This document shows, in pieces, positions 20,395 to 33,372 of a DNA stretch of 64,000 nucleotides (the stretch's first letter is position 1; the number at the start of each line of letters is the position of its first letter). Source of the DNA: Strongylocentrotus purpuratus. Its lineage: Eukaryota; Echinodermata; Echinoidea; Camarodonta; Strongylocentrotidae. Location of the stretch: positions 21,817,890-21,881,889 of the forward strand of contig NW_022145594.1 in assembly GCF_000002235.5 (NCBI RefSeq), written 5' to 3'. The notes under the pieces are model-generated. The model was not told the DNA's origin and did not search any database. It saw only the letters and a list, made by a program, of their open reading frames with translations. The position numbers and the translations under genes are program-made.

Positions 20395-21270
20395 CACAGG
20401 CCCTCCATTTAACGTTCTATCCGAGGGACGGAGTGTTTTCCACTTAACATACTGTAGCCTGCGTCTATGAAACGAGGGGAAGGGCACGTTAACACACAGC
20501 GCAGGCTTCAGTCATCCGCCTGGGTGGGATTCGAACCCGAGATCTTTGGTTCGACAGGCAGACGCTTTACTGACTAAAGGCCCGGTCACACAGAGGGGAC
20601 GCATGGGGGACGCACGGCCGGCGCATGGAAAATTTGCAGTTTGGGCCAGTGCGTTGTCGTTCGCTAGGCGTGCGTCATCATGCGTTACTCGTTCGTCGAG
20701 CGCGCTGGACCAACGCTGGACCAGCGCTATGCATTCGTCGCCATTCGCTGTGTGCGTCGGGATTTTTTGAGCATGCTCAAAAGTGTGCGCGGAGCTCGAC
20801 GCATGAATGTACACGCCAAAGGCACGCCAGACGTGCGTTGAGCGCGCTAGACCAGCGCCAGACATACGCGGAGCACACGCCCTGTATACGCACAGCGCGC
20901 TAGCTACACGCTGTGCATTTTGTGTCAGCTCGCTAGCTTTTCCAAAATCATGACAAAAGTTTACCAATGCGCTGGCCGTGCGTCGTAGAACGCGGTGCAT
21001 GCGTGGACCATTCGTCCAGCGCGCTAGCAACACGCTGTGCATTCGTGGAAGTTGTTATCATGTGCGCTCTGGGTACGGTCTGTATGCGCATTGTATGCGC
21101 CCTGTATGCGCTCAGCGCGCTAGCAACACGCTATGAATTTGGTGTCAGCTACGACAAAAGTTGGGCGCACGACAACGCACTGGCCAAAATTGCACATTTC
21201 CAATGCGCTGGCCGTGCGTTCCCCATGCGTCCCCTCTGTGTGACCGGGCCTTTAGCCAACTCGCCTCCTA
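20395..21270 (-). mobile_element. tRNA-derived SINE, split by a MITE
   Basis: On the minus strand, with the MITE left out, the sequence reads GGAGGCGAGTTGGCTAGTCA, then GTAAAGCGTCTGCCTGTCG and, after the anticodon-like loop, ATCTCGGGTTCGAATCCCAC. TTGGCTAGTCAGT is a fair A box and GGTTCGAATCC an exact B box, so this is a tRNA-like Pol III head. The body downstream includes GGATAGAACGTTAAATGGAG, close to a block shared by many invertebrate SINEs. The far end of the body is uncertain. Confidence 0.65.
20577..21252. mobile_element. 676-bp MITE with long terminal repeats and TA duplication
   Basis: The ends are AAGGCCCGGTCACACAGAGG and its exact complement, with the inverted identity continuing for about 60 bp. 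TA flanks both sides (20575-20576, 21253-21254). The interior is GC-rich and carries at least four copies of GCGCGCTAG followed by CACGCTGTGCATT-like sequence. A TA target suggests Tc1/mariner-type or a related transposase, but this is not decisive. The insertion splits the tRNA-like SINE between its A and B boxes. The ORFs here are artefacts of the repeats. Confidence 0.85.
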
Positions 21271-21299
21271 TATGCATGTATCACAATCACTTGTGATGC

Positions 21300-21457
21300 A
21301 CTGCAAGAATAGTAAGCCACTTGATTGAGAATTGTTATAATTGAATTTTCTTGTGATTTGTAGAGAAATTATACACCTTTTACAGTGTTTGTTTAGAGAC
21401 ATTTGTAATAAGCGCTATATACAAATAAAATATTATTATTATTATTATTATTAACTG
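21300..21457 (+). mobile_element. SINE 3' part with ATT tail
   Basis: TTTAGAGACATTTGTAATAA, then GCGCTATATACAAATAAAAT and an (ATT)n tail at 21430-21453. An AAGCGCTATATAAAT-like block before an ATT repeat is a common 3' end of invertebrate tRNA-SINEs. The head is missing or adjoins the inverted SINE to its left. Confidence 0.6.
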
Positions 21458-22189
21458 AATTTGGGTATGTTCTGTCCACAAACCTCAGCCATGTTTGTGC
21501 ATTTAGTGTAAGTCAGGTGTCCATGTGAACTTTCATTTCGTAAGTATAAGTGTATAAATCAACTAAGAAGGCGGTATTCTATTTTTATTTGAGCATATTT
21601 ATCATGGTTAATATATCATTGTTTGAATATTCATCGCTTTAATCGCACTTCTATCTACATGTAAATTCTTACACAATTTTTCCTATAAGTTGCCTATATT
21701 TACAAGTAGCTTGGTACTACAACGTGAGAGAAAGAAATTTTCACCAGGATATTAGTGTTGCAAGAAATACTAGTTTGTCTCAAAATAGTGACGATTTTGA
21801 CACAGTTTCATTTACATTTTTATTGGAATTTATCCGCGCCTTGAAAAAATAAAAAATTATATAATGCTGAAGATTTGTGTACGTACATGTATTGCTACAT
21901 GTATTGCATACTTTATATTCATGTTTTGTTTATATGTATTTTGATAGTTATTTAAAGCTAATGTATGTATGTTGTTGACATTGGTACACATGATTAGTAT
22001 GTGGACGCATAACTTTATTATTACACTGCATCAGGTGCGCCGGAAGCACTTTGGGACTTGGGGGGGGGGGCAAACATTCCAGGGGCGGTGACGTAATGAG
22101 CAAAAACGTGTGGGGGGAGAAGAAAAATCTGCATCACCACCACTCTTACACGTTTTTCAAAGTGGAGTATTAACGATAAGGTAGAACGT
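21458..22189. other. Unassigned AT-rich DNA
   Basis: ACATGTATTG words recur near 21890 and a G run occurs at 22061-22069. No gene or defined repeat seen. Confidence 0.4.
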
Positions 22190-23080
22190 AAATTGGCGTG
22201 GGGTCCAGGGCCTGAGCCTCAGCATGGGGGGGGGGGGGGTCAAGGGGCTGAGCCCCCGCAAGCTCAGGGTTTTTAGGCATTAGATTACGGTCAGTTAAGC
22301 ATATTTAGATACCTTATTTGTGGCATTGGCAGGTCACTAATTAGCATAGAGTCCAGGGTGCAGAGCCCCCGGAAGTTCAGGGGTTTTAGGTATTTAGTTA
22401 CGGTTAGATGAGCATCCAGGGGCCCTCTTTAAGGCCATTGCTGTGGTCCAGGGGCAGGGCCCTCGGTAAGCTGAGAGGTTTTAATATTTAACTACGGTCA
22501 GATGAGCATCCATGGGCCGCCTTATGGCCCTTGGTGGGGTCCAGGGGGCAGAACCCCGGAAGCTCAGGGGTTTTAGGTATTTAATTACGGTCAGATGAGC
22601 ATCCAGGGGCAGAGCCCCCGGAAGCTCTGGGGTTTTAGGTACTTAATTACGGTCAGATGAGCATCCAGGGGCTTGCCTTAGGGCTCTTGGTGGGGTCCAG
22701 GGGGCAGAGCCCCCGGAAGCTCTGGGGTTTAAGGTATTTAATTACGGTCAGATGAGCATCCACGGGACCGCCTAAGAACCCTTGGTGGGGTCCGAGGGGG
22801 CAGAGCCCCCGGAAGCTCTGGGGTTTTAGGTATTTAATTACGGTCAGATGAGCATCCAGGGGACCGCCTTAGGCCCATAGGTGAGGTCCAGGGGGCAGAG
22901 CCTCAGAAGCTCTGGGGTTTTAGGTATTTAATTACGGTCAGATGAACATCCAGGAGACTGCCTCAGGGCCCTTGGTGAGGTACGGGGACGAAGCCCCCAT
23001 AAGATCTGGGGTTCTTGGCATTTAATTATCGTCAGATGAGCATATTTTTATACCTCATTTGTGACATTGGCAGGTCACTT
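22190..23080. repeat. GC-rich tandem array (about 90-150 bp period)
   Basis: Roughly eight to ten diverged copies of a unit: GGGGTCCAGGGGGCAGAGCC, CCCGGAAGCTC, GGGGTTTTAGGTATTTAATT, ACGGTCAGATGAGCATCCAG, then a GGGACCGCCTTAGG spacer. Each unit contains a short GGGGGCAGAGCCCCC hairpin. The first and last units share a different ending, ATACCTYATTTGTGRCATTG followed by GCAGGTCACT (about 22310-22340 and 23050-23080), so the array is bounded by matching edges. Confidence 0.8.
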
Positions 23081-24287
23081 ATTTTTTCTCTCTCTCTCTT
23101 TCTTTCTTTTTATCTGTAACATACTTTTTCAAAAAGTTATAGGGGCTCGAGCCCCCGAGCCCATCCGTTTTGCAGACCATGACATAAAGCCTTCTAAATA
23201 AGCATATTTTTCGCTCGACTGTAAATTCAGGAATTTTTAATTTTTCAACAAACGCAAAAAAAGTATGACTTACCAAAAAAAAGAGAACAAAATACCGAAA
23301 ATCATTTCATTTCAGCAACATTTGTAAATCACTGGTATCGAATAAAAAATACCGCCGCCCCCCCCCCCCCAATCCCCCATCCCCCCTCCCCCACCCCCAC
23401 TCAGTACGCTAGCGTTCAGGGGCTCATGTCTTATCACCCTATAACAAAAAACAGACACGCTTTCCCATTCTCTCACGATATGTCCACGATATGCACGTAT
23501 CGCTATTATAAAAAAACCTCCATTGATAAATGTAGGTGGCATGCGCAATGTTTAGGAAATTTAATATCTGTTAACTTTTCTTGTCTTTGAATGGAATTTT
23601 ATATGTGATTTAATTCAGGTTTTTATTATTGTTATGTTCTTTGTACAAACCACATTTACTCCTTTACTTTTTTGTGTGTGTCATAATTATGTGCAAGTTA
23701 TGATAATGTTCAGTAATGTTATCAATATTATAGAATTGGAATATGATGATGCTTTTGTCCTTGTCTGGATATTTTTTGTCATTCAGTCAAAATTAGTTGT
23801 CTGCGAAGTGTAGAGATCTTGTAGGGGGGTTGAAGGCGAGCAAAGGAATATTGAGATAGCGAGATAGAGATTAAAGAAACAAAGAGGGAGAGAGAGAGAG
23901 AGAGCGAGATAGAGAGAGAAAAAAAAGACAGAGTGAGTGTATAGAAGAAAGAAATCAGAGAGAGAGTCAAGGGGGGGGGGGATGAAATGAGAGAAAAATC
24001 TGGATAAAGAAGATCAGAGAGTCAATAAAAAGAAAATGTGATGAGAATATACACGTATCAACACAAAGCAATGATGATAGTCGAAATGAAGTATCATCCG
24101 AATATTAATCAAAATTACTTTACTAATTCTAATAAAATCAAGATCTAAATGATTTATCAAAAAATATCACTTTCATGTTCATATCAATATCATCTTTATA
24201 GTTAGTATTATTAAAATAGTAGTTCATGTAGTATTATCATTGTTATCACGCTTATTATAGTTATTATTATTTATGTTATTATTATTA
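23081..24287. other. Microsatellite-rich spacer before the array
   Basis: Holds TC repeats at 23086-23104, GGGGCTCGAGCCCCCGAGCC near 23143 (echo of the array hairpin), C/A-rich runs at 23352-23400, GAGAGA at 23886-23904 and a G run at 23971-23980. From 24180 it is ATT-rich, the kind of T-rich DNA these elements enter. No gene is supported. Confidence 0.6.
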
Positions 24288-25631
24288 GGTGATACGTATG
24301 AAATATACGTATCACCTTTTGATTTCGTCAAGATTTTTCTTTATTATTATTTATTTATTTATTTTTCTTATTATTCTTCCTCGAATTTGTTCACAAGATA
24401 TCTCAAGAATGAATAAAGCTATTATCATGAAACTTGTACTGATGATAGATATTAATCTAACTTAGAATTGCGTGACTTTTCAGAGACTCAAGATTACCGT
24501 GACGTCATCTAGGCGCCATTTTGTGAAAATCAACTCATGAACATATCTTCATAACAGAAAGTCTTTCCTCATTCATATTTATCATGATCAAGGTCAATAT
24601 CCGTCCAATCAATATCAGTTATAAAAACGCGCGCATGCGCGTATGTCCGCGCGTCAATGCGCGCGCAAATTTTTAAATTGCTCCAAATCATCTCAAATTC
24701 ATTTTGCATACGTTTCATGCCATTATAAGCATTTTATAAAAAATCGCGCAAGCGCGCATTTTCGCGCGTTTTCGTCCGTCACAGCCGAACGCAAAATAAT
24801 TACCAGTCAATTTGTTTTGACAGGATATTCCTCATATTTGTCCGAACAATTTGATACCATGTTTATCTCTTTATCAATATTAATAACGGAATGAGCGTCT
24901 GTTCAAGGCGTATGCGCGAGTTTTGTAATACATAGCATATATTGGCAAAAACATGCCTATAAAAAGTCCAATATAGCTCTTTGGGATGCCTAGAGACTCC
25001 CCATTCTTTTTTCATATTTGGATAGAGTATGAGTAGGAGATATGATTTCATGTCTCATTTGGCCATTAAGTACATCGTGACGTCATTATAATTGCCTTGG
25101 AAGTCAAAATACGAATACGCACATTATGACGTCAGCATATTTATGGGAAATCGAATGTATCTCTGTAAATATTGATCGATTTACTTCTAAATTTTGATAT
25201 GTTGTAGCTGAGACAATCCACAAGATCATTACTAATATTTAATCATTTTGTTGACGTCATTATGGTGAAAATTGCGATTAAAGGCGACATATGTCAGATT
25301 TTTGCTAAATATGCGTGTTATGCCTATGGGAGGTGATTGATACTACATTCCAGTCTAGACTTGTTCATTATGTTGCGTATGTTGTGCGTCGAAATATCAG
25401 TTCAATGATTGGAAGGCTCTGCAATCAGGTGAAAATTTGAGCTTGTTTAGTAAATTAATAGTTTAATCATATAACAATTCTCTATCGAATCAAAAACCAA
25501 AATTTCATCATCATCAATATCGTCATTATCGTATTCATGAATATTATCATTAGATCATCATCGGCAAACATTCATGATACAAAAATAGCTTCGTATCACC
25601 TACTTCGTCAAAGTGACGATTTAAAGTCTAA
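24288..25631 (+). mobile_element. Family A element, short form (1.34 kb)
   Basis: The 5' hairpin pairs AGGTGATACGTA with TACGTATCACCT. The 3' end has CGTATCACCT, then a decayed hairpin and CTAA in place of CTAG. It lacks the tRNA-like module. The body ends in several TGACGTCATTATGG-type repeats. It is the oldest-looking unit and the left edge of the array. Confidence 0.8.
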
Positions 25632-25633
25632 TT

Positions 25634-27726
25634 AGGTGATACGTAACGAAGTCTACGTATCACCTATTGATTTCGTCAAGATTTTCTTTATTATTTTTAT
25701 TTTTATTTTTATTCTTCCTCGAATTTGTTCGCAGGATATCTCAAGATCGCATAAAGCTATTGTCATGAATCTTTCAATGATGATAGATCTTAGTCTAACT
25801 TAGAACTGCGTGACTTTTCAAAGACTCAAAGTCATTATGACGTCATCCAGACGGCATTTTGTGAAAATCAACTTATGATCATATCTTCATAACGGAAAAG
25901 CATTTCTCATTCATAATTATCACGATTAAGATCAATATCCGTCCGGTCAATTTCAGGTCAATAAACGTGCGCAAATGCGCGCCTGCGCGTTCGTCCGCGC
26001 GTTTTCGCGCGCGCAAAAATTTAAAATGCTCTAAATCATCCCAAATTTTTTTTGCATACGTTTCAGGCCATATGGAGCATTTGACAAAAAATCATGCTCA
26101 CGCGCATGCGCGCGCGTTTTTTGCGCGTACTTGCATTTTGCAACATAGAATCGCCGAATTTTCTCTATCATCATATTTGGCACATTTTTCCAAGCATTTT
26201 GATAACTTGTTCATCTTTTAATAACGCAATGAGCGTCCGTCAAAGTTGACAGCGCGCGCGGATCTGCGTTATCTTTATCCACAATACATGAGCAAAAACA
26301 TGCCTATACAAAATTCTTTGTAACTCTTCACAATAGATAGGAACTCTCAATATTTTTTCATATTTAGATAGATTATGATTTGTAAATATGATTTCATGTC
26401 TCATTTGACCCTCAATTAACTCATGACGTCATCATAATGGCCTCCAAACTCAAAATTTCAATTTGCATATTATGACGTCACCATATTTTTGGAAAATTGA
26501 TTGTATCTCTGTAAATATTCATTGATTTTCTTTCAAATTTTAAAATGTTCTAGCTGAAACACTTCTCTACAAATACAGTTAGCACAATTTTTCATTTTGA
26601 CAAAGGCATCATGGCGTATTTTTGCGATTAAAGGAGGCATGTCAATTTTTTACATTTTGCGTGTATTCACTATGGGACATGACTTTTTCTCAAAACTGGA
26701 TTCTACACTCCTGTCTTTCGCGAGCAAAATCTCCGTTGTCTTAGCTTAGTTTTTGCTGAGTTTCGAATATGTTGTAGATGAGACAATAATCTATCACACG
26801 TGTGACTTTCATTTTTTCGATCAGATGCCGGGATTATGCTCATATTTTACTTGCAAAGTAGGATTAGAGAATTCCATTTCCCGTTTACGTGTAATCGCTA
26901 TGGGAAATGTTTTAGTATATCGGTAACGCACTTGACTTCCATCCTCGAGATCCATGGTTCGAGTCCGGGTGTCTCCAACAATATTTGTCTTCACTTTACT
27001 TTTTGACCTTTCACTGTACCATCTCCTTTGAGTATTAAAACATGTAGAATCGCAAATAATGTAATAAGCAACCCTATTTTCTTTATTATTACCCTATTTT
27101 CACTTAATCCATTACTTTTTGCGTTTAATCCCTATGGGAGATGACTTTTTCTCAAATCTGGATTCTACATTCCTGTGTTTTGAACAATATCGCCGATATT
27201 TCTGCTTGGATTTTGTTGATATTTGAGTATGTTGTAGCTGAGACAAGTTTCCACGAGATTTATGTAGACTATCTAACATTATCATGACGTTATCATAGTC
27301 AAAAAATTCAATCATAGGTGACATGTCAATTATCATATATAACAATCCTCATTCGGATACCTGAAGGGGGCGCTATACCACTTTCAATCATGGTCATCTG
27401 GAAGGCATTGTTTTCAATTGCATCTCTCTCTCTCTCCTCTCTCTTGCTCTTTACTTCTCCTATCATGTTCTGCCCCTCTCCGTTGTTGGTCTGTCTCTGC
27501 ATCTATCTATCTCTCTTCTCTTTCACCCTCTCCCTCTCTTTCTCTCTCTCTCTCTTGCCTTGCGTCCCTCTTATTCTCTTGGTCTGTTTCCCTCTTGCCC
27601 TACAGTTGAAACTTGAATCATGGATAGACCATAATGGGAGTAGTAAACTAAATATGAAATCGTGAAAATGCGTTCTTCATTATGTTACACATGAGCATAC
27701 GTATCACCTAATTCGTCAAAGTCTAG
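25634..27726 (+). mobile_element. Family A element with tRNA-like module and CT block
   Basis: A full 5' hairpin lies at 25634-25665. It carries a tRNA-like module at 26903 and a CT-rich block at 27420-27560. The 3' end CTAG has lost the second arm of its hairpin. It is a close relative of the unit at 58466-60557, 32.8 kb away, which shares the CT block and GGATACCTGAAGGGGGC. Confidence 0.8.
26903..26977 (+). other. tRNA-like module, diverged
   Basis: The A box is TAGTATATCGG and the T stem CATGG/CCGGG has one mismatch. The B box is intact. No long T run follows (ATATTTGTC), so a Pol III stop is doubtful. Confidence 0.55.
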
Positions 27727-27727
27727 T

Positions 27728-27812
27728 TAGGTGATACGTATGAAATATACGTATCACCTTTTGATTTCGTCAAGATTTTTATTATTTATTTATTTATTTA
27801 TTATTATTTATT
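27728..27812 (+). mobile_element. Family A 5' end, remainder not closed in the window
   Basis: The hairpin AGGTGATACGTATGAAATAT... runs to CACCT, then TTTTGATTTCGTCAAG and TTATT repeats, where the next 5' end begins. By counting ends, its 3' end lies beyond this window or was lost. Confidence 0.65.
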
Positions 27813-27872
27813 AGGTGATACGTAACGAAGTCTACGTATCACCTATTGATTTCGTCAAGATTTTCTTTATTC
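27813..27872 (+). mobile_element. Family A 5' end (continues at 37022)
   Basis: The hairpin is AGGTGATACGTAACGAAGTC then TACGTATCACCT. It is followed by a B element and a nested C pair, after which an A body and A 3' end appear at 37022-38397. The simplest reading is one A element split by later insertions. Confidence 0.65.
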
Positions 27873-28999
27873 AGGTGGGCTGTATATCGTACAGACCACC
27901 TTATAATTTCGTTAGAATTGCCTTTATTTATTTATTAAATATTTTTCTTATTTCTAACCACTTTTTTGTGAACAAAATAACACAAAAATGGGTCGATCAA
28001 AATCCTTGAAATTTGGCACACATATGTAAAGGCATATGTACAAAGCACAATAACGTTTTCAACATTGACCTTTACTGATGACGTCATCTAGGCGCCATTT
28101 TGTAAAATTTTACGTAAATCAACTCATGATAATATCTTCATAACCAAAAGCTATTTCTCATTCATATTTATCATGATCAAGGTCAATATCCGTCCGGTCA
28201 ATTTAAGGTAAAAAAACACGCGCGTGCGCGTACGTCCGCGCGTAAAACTATTACACAACATAGAATCGCCTTTTTTTTCTTTCATAATATTTCACATATT
28301 TTTACAAACAAATTGATACCATGTTTGTCTCTTTATGACTATTAATAACGGAATGATCGACCGTTTAACATAAATCTCTGTGCGCGCGAGCTCTTGTAAT
28401 ACATAGCATATATGGGCAAAAACATGCCTATACAAAATCCATTGTAGCTCTTTAGGATGCAAGGTGACCCCAATTCTTTTTAATATTTTGATGAGTATGA
28501 TTCGGAAATATTGTTTCATGTCTCATTTGACCTTCAATTAACTCATGACGTCATCATAATGGCCTCCGAACTCAAAATTCCAATTTGCATATTATGACGT
28601 CAGCATATTTATTGAACATTGATTGTATCTCTGTAAAAGTTGATTGATTTTCTTCCAAATTTTGAAATGTTCTAGCTGAGACATTTTTCTACAAATAAAG
28701 TCATCACAATTGTTAATTTTGACAAAAGCATCATGGCGTATTTTTGCGATTAAAGGAGGCATGTCAATTTTCACATTTTGCGTGTATTCTCTATGGGACA
28801 TGATTTTTTTCTCAAAACTCGATGCTATATTCCCATCTTTCGCGAGCAATATCTACGTCGTTTTAGCGTCATTTACGCTGAACTTTGAGTATGTTGTAGC
28901 TGAGACAAAAAGCTATCTCAAATGTACCCTTTATTTTGTCTCAATTTGTTGTTGGATCAGCCCACCTATACTTGTTCCAAACAAGTATTACAAATCTAG
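27873..28999 (+). mobile_element. Family B element, complete (1.13 kb)
   Basis: The 5' hairpin is AGGTGGGCTGTA...TACAGACCACCT, preceded by TC. The 3' end is CAGCCCACCT, then hairpin ATACTTGT/ACAAGTAT and CTAG. It lacks the tRNA-like module and has one CpG tract fewer than A units. Confidence 0.85.
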
Positions 29000-29001
29000 T
29001 T

Positions 29002-29062
29002 AGGTGGTCTGTTGAAAACAGATCACCTATTGTTTTCGTCAGAATTTTCTTTCTTTATTATT
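29002..29062 (+). mobile_element. Family C 5' end (continues at 35623)
   Basis: The hairpin pairs AGGTGGTCTGTT with AACAGATCACCT, then TATTGTTTTCGTCAGAATTT. A second C element begins 61 bp later in its T-rich stretch. The matching body and 3' end follow at 35623-37021. Confidence 0.75.
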
Positions 29063-30101
29063 AGGTGGTCTGTTATCAACAGACCACCTATTGTTTTCGT
29101 CAGAATTTTCTTTCTTTATTATTTTTATTATTTATTATTATTTATTATTCTTTATTTTTATTTATTGTTCCCACTTTTTTGTGAACAGGATAACTCAAGA
29201 TCGGTTTAATCAATTTCGTTCAATTTTGGCACAGTCATAGGTCATTGTCATGAGACGTCAGTGTAACATTTTCAAGGTCATCAAGTCTTCATGACGTCAT
29301 CCAGGCGCCATTTTGTGTTTTTCTTGGTACTTTTTACTCATGATCATATCTTCATAACGGAAAGGCATTTCTCTTTCATATTTATCATGATTAAGGTCAA
29401 TATCCGTCCGATCAATTTCAAGTCAGAAAACGCGCGCGCATGCGTACGTCCGCGCGTCAGCGCGCGCGCAAAAAATAAAAATGCTCAAAATCGTCCCAAA
29501 TTCATTTTGCATACGTTTCAGGCCATTTAAAGCATTTTGCAAAAAAACGCGCGCACGCAAATGCGCGCGCGTTTTCGCGCGTACTGGTATTTTTCAACAT
29601 AGAATCGCCAAATTTTCTCTGTCATCATATTTGGCACATTTTCCCAAGCATTTTGATACCTTGTTCACCTTTTTCTGCCCATTAATAACGGAATGAGCGT
29701 CCGTTTAAGATAATTTCCGTGCGTGCGAGCTCTTGTAATACAGTTCAGTTCATTTATTTTCCACAATAATAAAAGTACAAAGATGTACATTACATATAAC
29801 AGATATATACATGTATATACAATAACAACAACAAATACCAAAACAAAATGTGAACATTTACAGTAACATTGATAAAGAGCATAAGTGATTGATTAAAGTG
29901 TAATGATATAGAACATGTTATTATTGCGGAGGGAGCCAACTGGAAGACAGGAAAATAGTCTTAAGTGCGTTGGCACCCATCATGATCAATTAAATATAAT
30001 CTTAATACATTAAATAACAATTGAATAATTGCGTTAAACAAAAAAAAAAAAGCAAAGTAAATTTGAATATAAAGAAAGAAAGGACGGGTTAAGAAGCTCT
30101 A

Positions 30102-33051
30102 CTAACGTTGTAGTTGATTACGGTATGAATTTATCAAGTGTTTTTTTAGTTTGCGTTTGAAAGATTGGAGTGACACTGAGTTTTTTATTTCATTTGGTAA
30201 AGAACTCCACAGTTTTGGGCCGGTAAAAAATAAAGTAGATTTTGCATAGGATGTACGTATTTTGGGGAAATGAAAATCATTAGAAGACCGAGTTTGATAA
30301 GAGTGAATACTTGCATTTATAGGAAATAGATCAGTAATATAACGAGGGAATAAGCGATTTTTACATTTATACATGAACATACCAGTTTGTAGCTTACAAA
30401 TATCGGATAGGCTTAATACATTGAGCTTATGAAATAGCGGAGCAGAATGAGAGTTATACGAGGATTTTGATATCAGGCGAATGGCTTTTTTTTGTAGTTT
30501 AAAGACTCTATCAGAATATGACTTAGGACAGCCACCCCAATTTATATTACAGTATGATATGTGGGGTAGGAAAAGGGTATTGTAAATAGTAAGAAGAATT
30601 TTTTCGGGTAATAAATTGCGCAGGCGATATAGGATACCAACAACTTGAGAAATTTTAGAACAAACATCTCCTAAATGATATTTCCAAGACATGGATTCAT
30701 CTATATGAACACCTAAAAATTTGGTATGATTTGTATGTAATAGTTGGGATTTGTCCATATGGATTCTTATATCATCAATATTATAATTCATATTGCTAAA
30801 AACCATATAGTTAGTTTTAGACATATTTATAACTAACTTATTACATTTTAACCACTGATATACATTTTGTAATTCTTTATTAAACGTGGTATTAATAAGG
30901 GGAATATCTTTATGGGTAAAAAAAATACTTGTATCGTCGGCAAACTGTATAAAACTTAGGACATTTGATGAACACTGAATATCATTTATGTAAATTAGAA
31001 ATAATAATGGGCCGAGGATAGAACCCTGTGGAACCCCGCAAACAACATTGAGCATATTTGAGTCTGTAGAATTAATTGTAACATATTGTTTTCTATTGCT
31101 AAGATAATTTTCAATCCATTTATGGGGAACACCTCGTATGCCAATATGATATAATTTGTGCATTAAAATATTATGGTCTATTGTATCAAATGCTTTTGAC
31201 ATATCTAAAAATACACCGACTGTTGTTTTTTTAATTTCAATGGAATTTGTAATATCTTGAGTGAATTTTGTAATTGCTAATGATGTTGACAGACCCTCTC
31301 TAAATCCATATTGAGTGCTATTTAATAAGTTGTTGGAAGATAAAAAAATTGGAAATTCTACTGAAAACACATTTTTCGATTATTTTTGAGAAAACAGTAA
31401 GTACAGAAATTGGTCTATAATTCGACATACATTCTTTTGACCCCGATTTAAAAACTGGTATAACTTTAGCTACTTTGAGATTATCTGGAACAAGACCTGT
31501 CGACATTGACATGTTAAAAATTTGACTCAATGGTTTACAAATAAACGGTATTACTTTCTTAACTACTTTTACATCTATGTGGTCGAAACCAGAAGAAGTA
31601 TCATTTTTAAATTTGTCAACAATGGATATAATTTCACTTTCAACAATCGGTTGAAAAAATATTGAAGAAGAACAAGGATTTGAAAGATATTTGGAGAAAT
31701 GTTTATTACATGTATCATGGGGATCATCCAGTTTCTTTTGTAAATTGGGGCCTATTGAAATGAAATATTTATTAAATTCGTTAGCCATTTCCCTTGGGTG
31801 AGATATGTCATTATTGTCATTTACAATTTTGGAAGGGATATTTTTTTTAATTTTAGTTCTATTTAAAACCGTATTAATTTCTTTCCAAGTAGCCTTGGAA
31901 TTCCCTGTAACGGCACAAAATTTGGATTGAAAATATCGTTGTTTTGTTTTTTGTATTGCCTTTGTGCATTTGTTACGGAATGACTTGTAAATTCTTTCAT
32001 CAATTACTGTTCGGCGTGATATAAATTTTTTGTATAAAGTTTGTCTTTTTTTACACATTTTTTTTAGTTCTTTTGTGAACCAAGCCTTGTTCTTCCGATT
32101 GTTCATATTTTTTGATTTTTTGAGAGGGAAACACTTGTCGTATATATCTAGAAAAATATCCACAAAGTCTTTAAACATGTCATTTACATTTGTCACACGA
32201 AGATTCCAGTCAAAATCCCTTAAATGTCTACAAAATATTGCAATATTATAATCATTGACTACACGTTTAAAACTGTTTACATTGTCAGAGTTAGAAAATA
32301 TACAACTTGGTGAAATAACGCTAAATATGGGCAAATGATCACTAATGTCTCCAAAGAGAATACCACTTTCCCTGACCGTATCAGGCTTATTTGTAAACAT
32401 GTTGTCAATTAATGTAGCAGAATCTTTCGTTATGCGGGTGGGCTTATCAATAACTGGGTAAAATGAAAAAGAACAAAACATATCTATGAATTCATTATTG
32501 AAAAGACTGCCCTCAGACGATAAAAGATTTATATTATAGTCTCCAAAGAAATAACATGACATGGAACGTGGAATATGTTGGAGAGTATTTTGTAAAATAT
32601 TCAAAAAATCATTAATTGGTTGACCAGGTGGTCTATATACACAGCCGATAATAACATTCTCATTGATTTTCAAAAATATAGCTTCACAATATTCATTGTT
32701 TATATTGAGATTATGCATTATACTGTAATTCAGATTATTCAAGATAAAAAAACCAACGCCACCACCGCGTCTATTTTCTCTTTCCTGACTGATAAAAGAG
32801 TAATTATTGAGTTGACATAGATTAGGATGTGATTTTTTCAACCATGTTTCCGACAAAGCAATAATACTAAATTGTCTATCAAAACCATTTAAATATAGAG
32901 ATAGATTGTCAAAATTCTTCGTTAAACTACGACAATTTAGGTGTATAATTGATATATTTGTTTTACAATCAAATGCTGAAATACATTCATTAAATTTTCC
33001 AACTGTGAAATATGTAGATTCTCCAAAGATGTTTGTATTATTAGACATCAC
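30102..33051 (-). CDS. LINE ORF2: AP endonuclease and reverse transcriptase, one frameshift
   Basis: The first 577 codons (33051-31318) carry an APE endonuclease: HLNCRSL, ALSETWLKKS, RRGGGVGFF, CVYRPPG, FFGDYNINLL, PTRITKDSATLIDNMFTN and SDHLPIF. The early RT motif follows: VIPVFKSG, NYRPISVL. At 31342-31348 a run of seven A (T on the coding strand) has one base too many, and the frame moves to 30102-31370. There lie QYGFREG, DMSKAFDTIDH, CGVPQGSILGPLLFLIYIND, the catalytic QFADDTSIFF, the thumb, and PKLWSSLPNEIKNS near the end. The combined length of about 990 residues is normal for CR1/L2-group ORF2. Frameshifting at a homopolymer could also be a sequencing error. Confidence 0.9.
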
Positions 33052-33372
33052 GAGATTCCGTCATGGTGTCGAGTAAACACACTTTTTACACATAGAATAG
33101 TGGAAATAGTAGAGCAACGTAAGAAAGAAATCATCATAAAACATATTACAGTATACATATTGGCATTAGAAATTTATAAAAACAATTTACAATATTAAAA
33201 AAGAGAGATAAGATTCCAATAAACTGAAACTATAAATAAGAGCAGAGTAGTCCTGGAATGCATCAATATCATCATTACTCGTGTATATTATATTAATTCG
33301 AATATCAAAATATCCATTACCTAAAAAAACTGGAGCATGAAGGTATGGAGTTAATGTTTTGTATTAAAAAAA

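Noticed and set aside
20512-21042. 176-aa minus-strand ORF and overlapping plus-strand ORFs
   Set aside because: They lie in the GC-rich interior and ends of a MITE and in a SINE. No domain, and similar-length ORFs occur in several frames.
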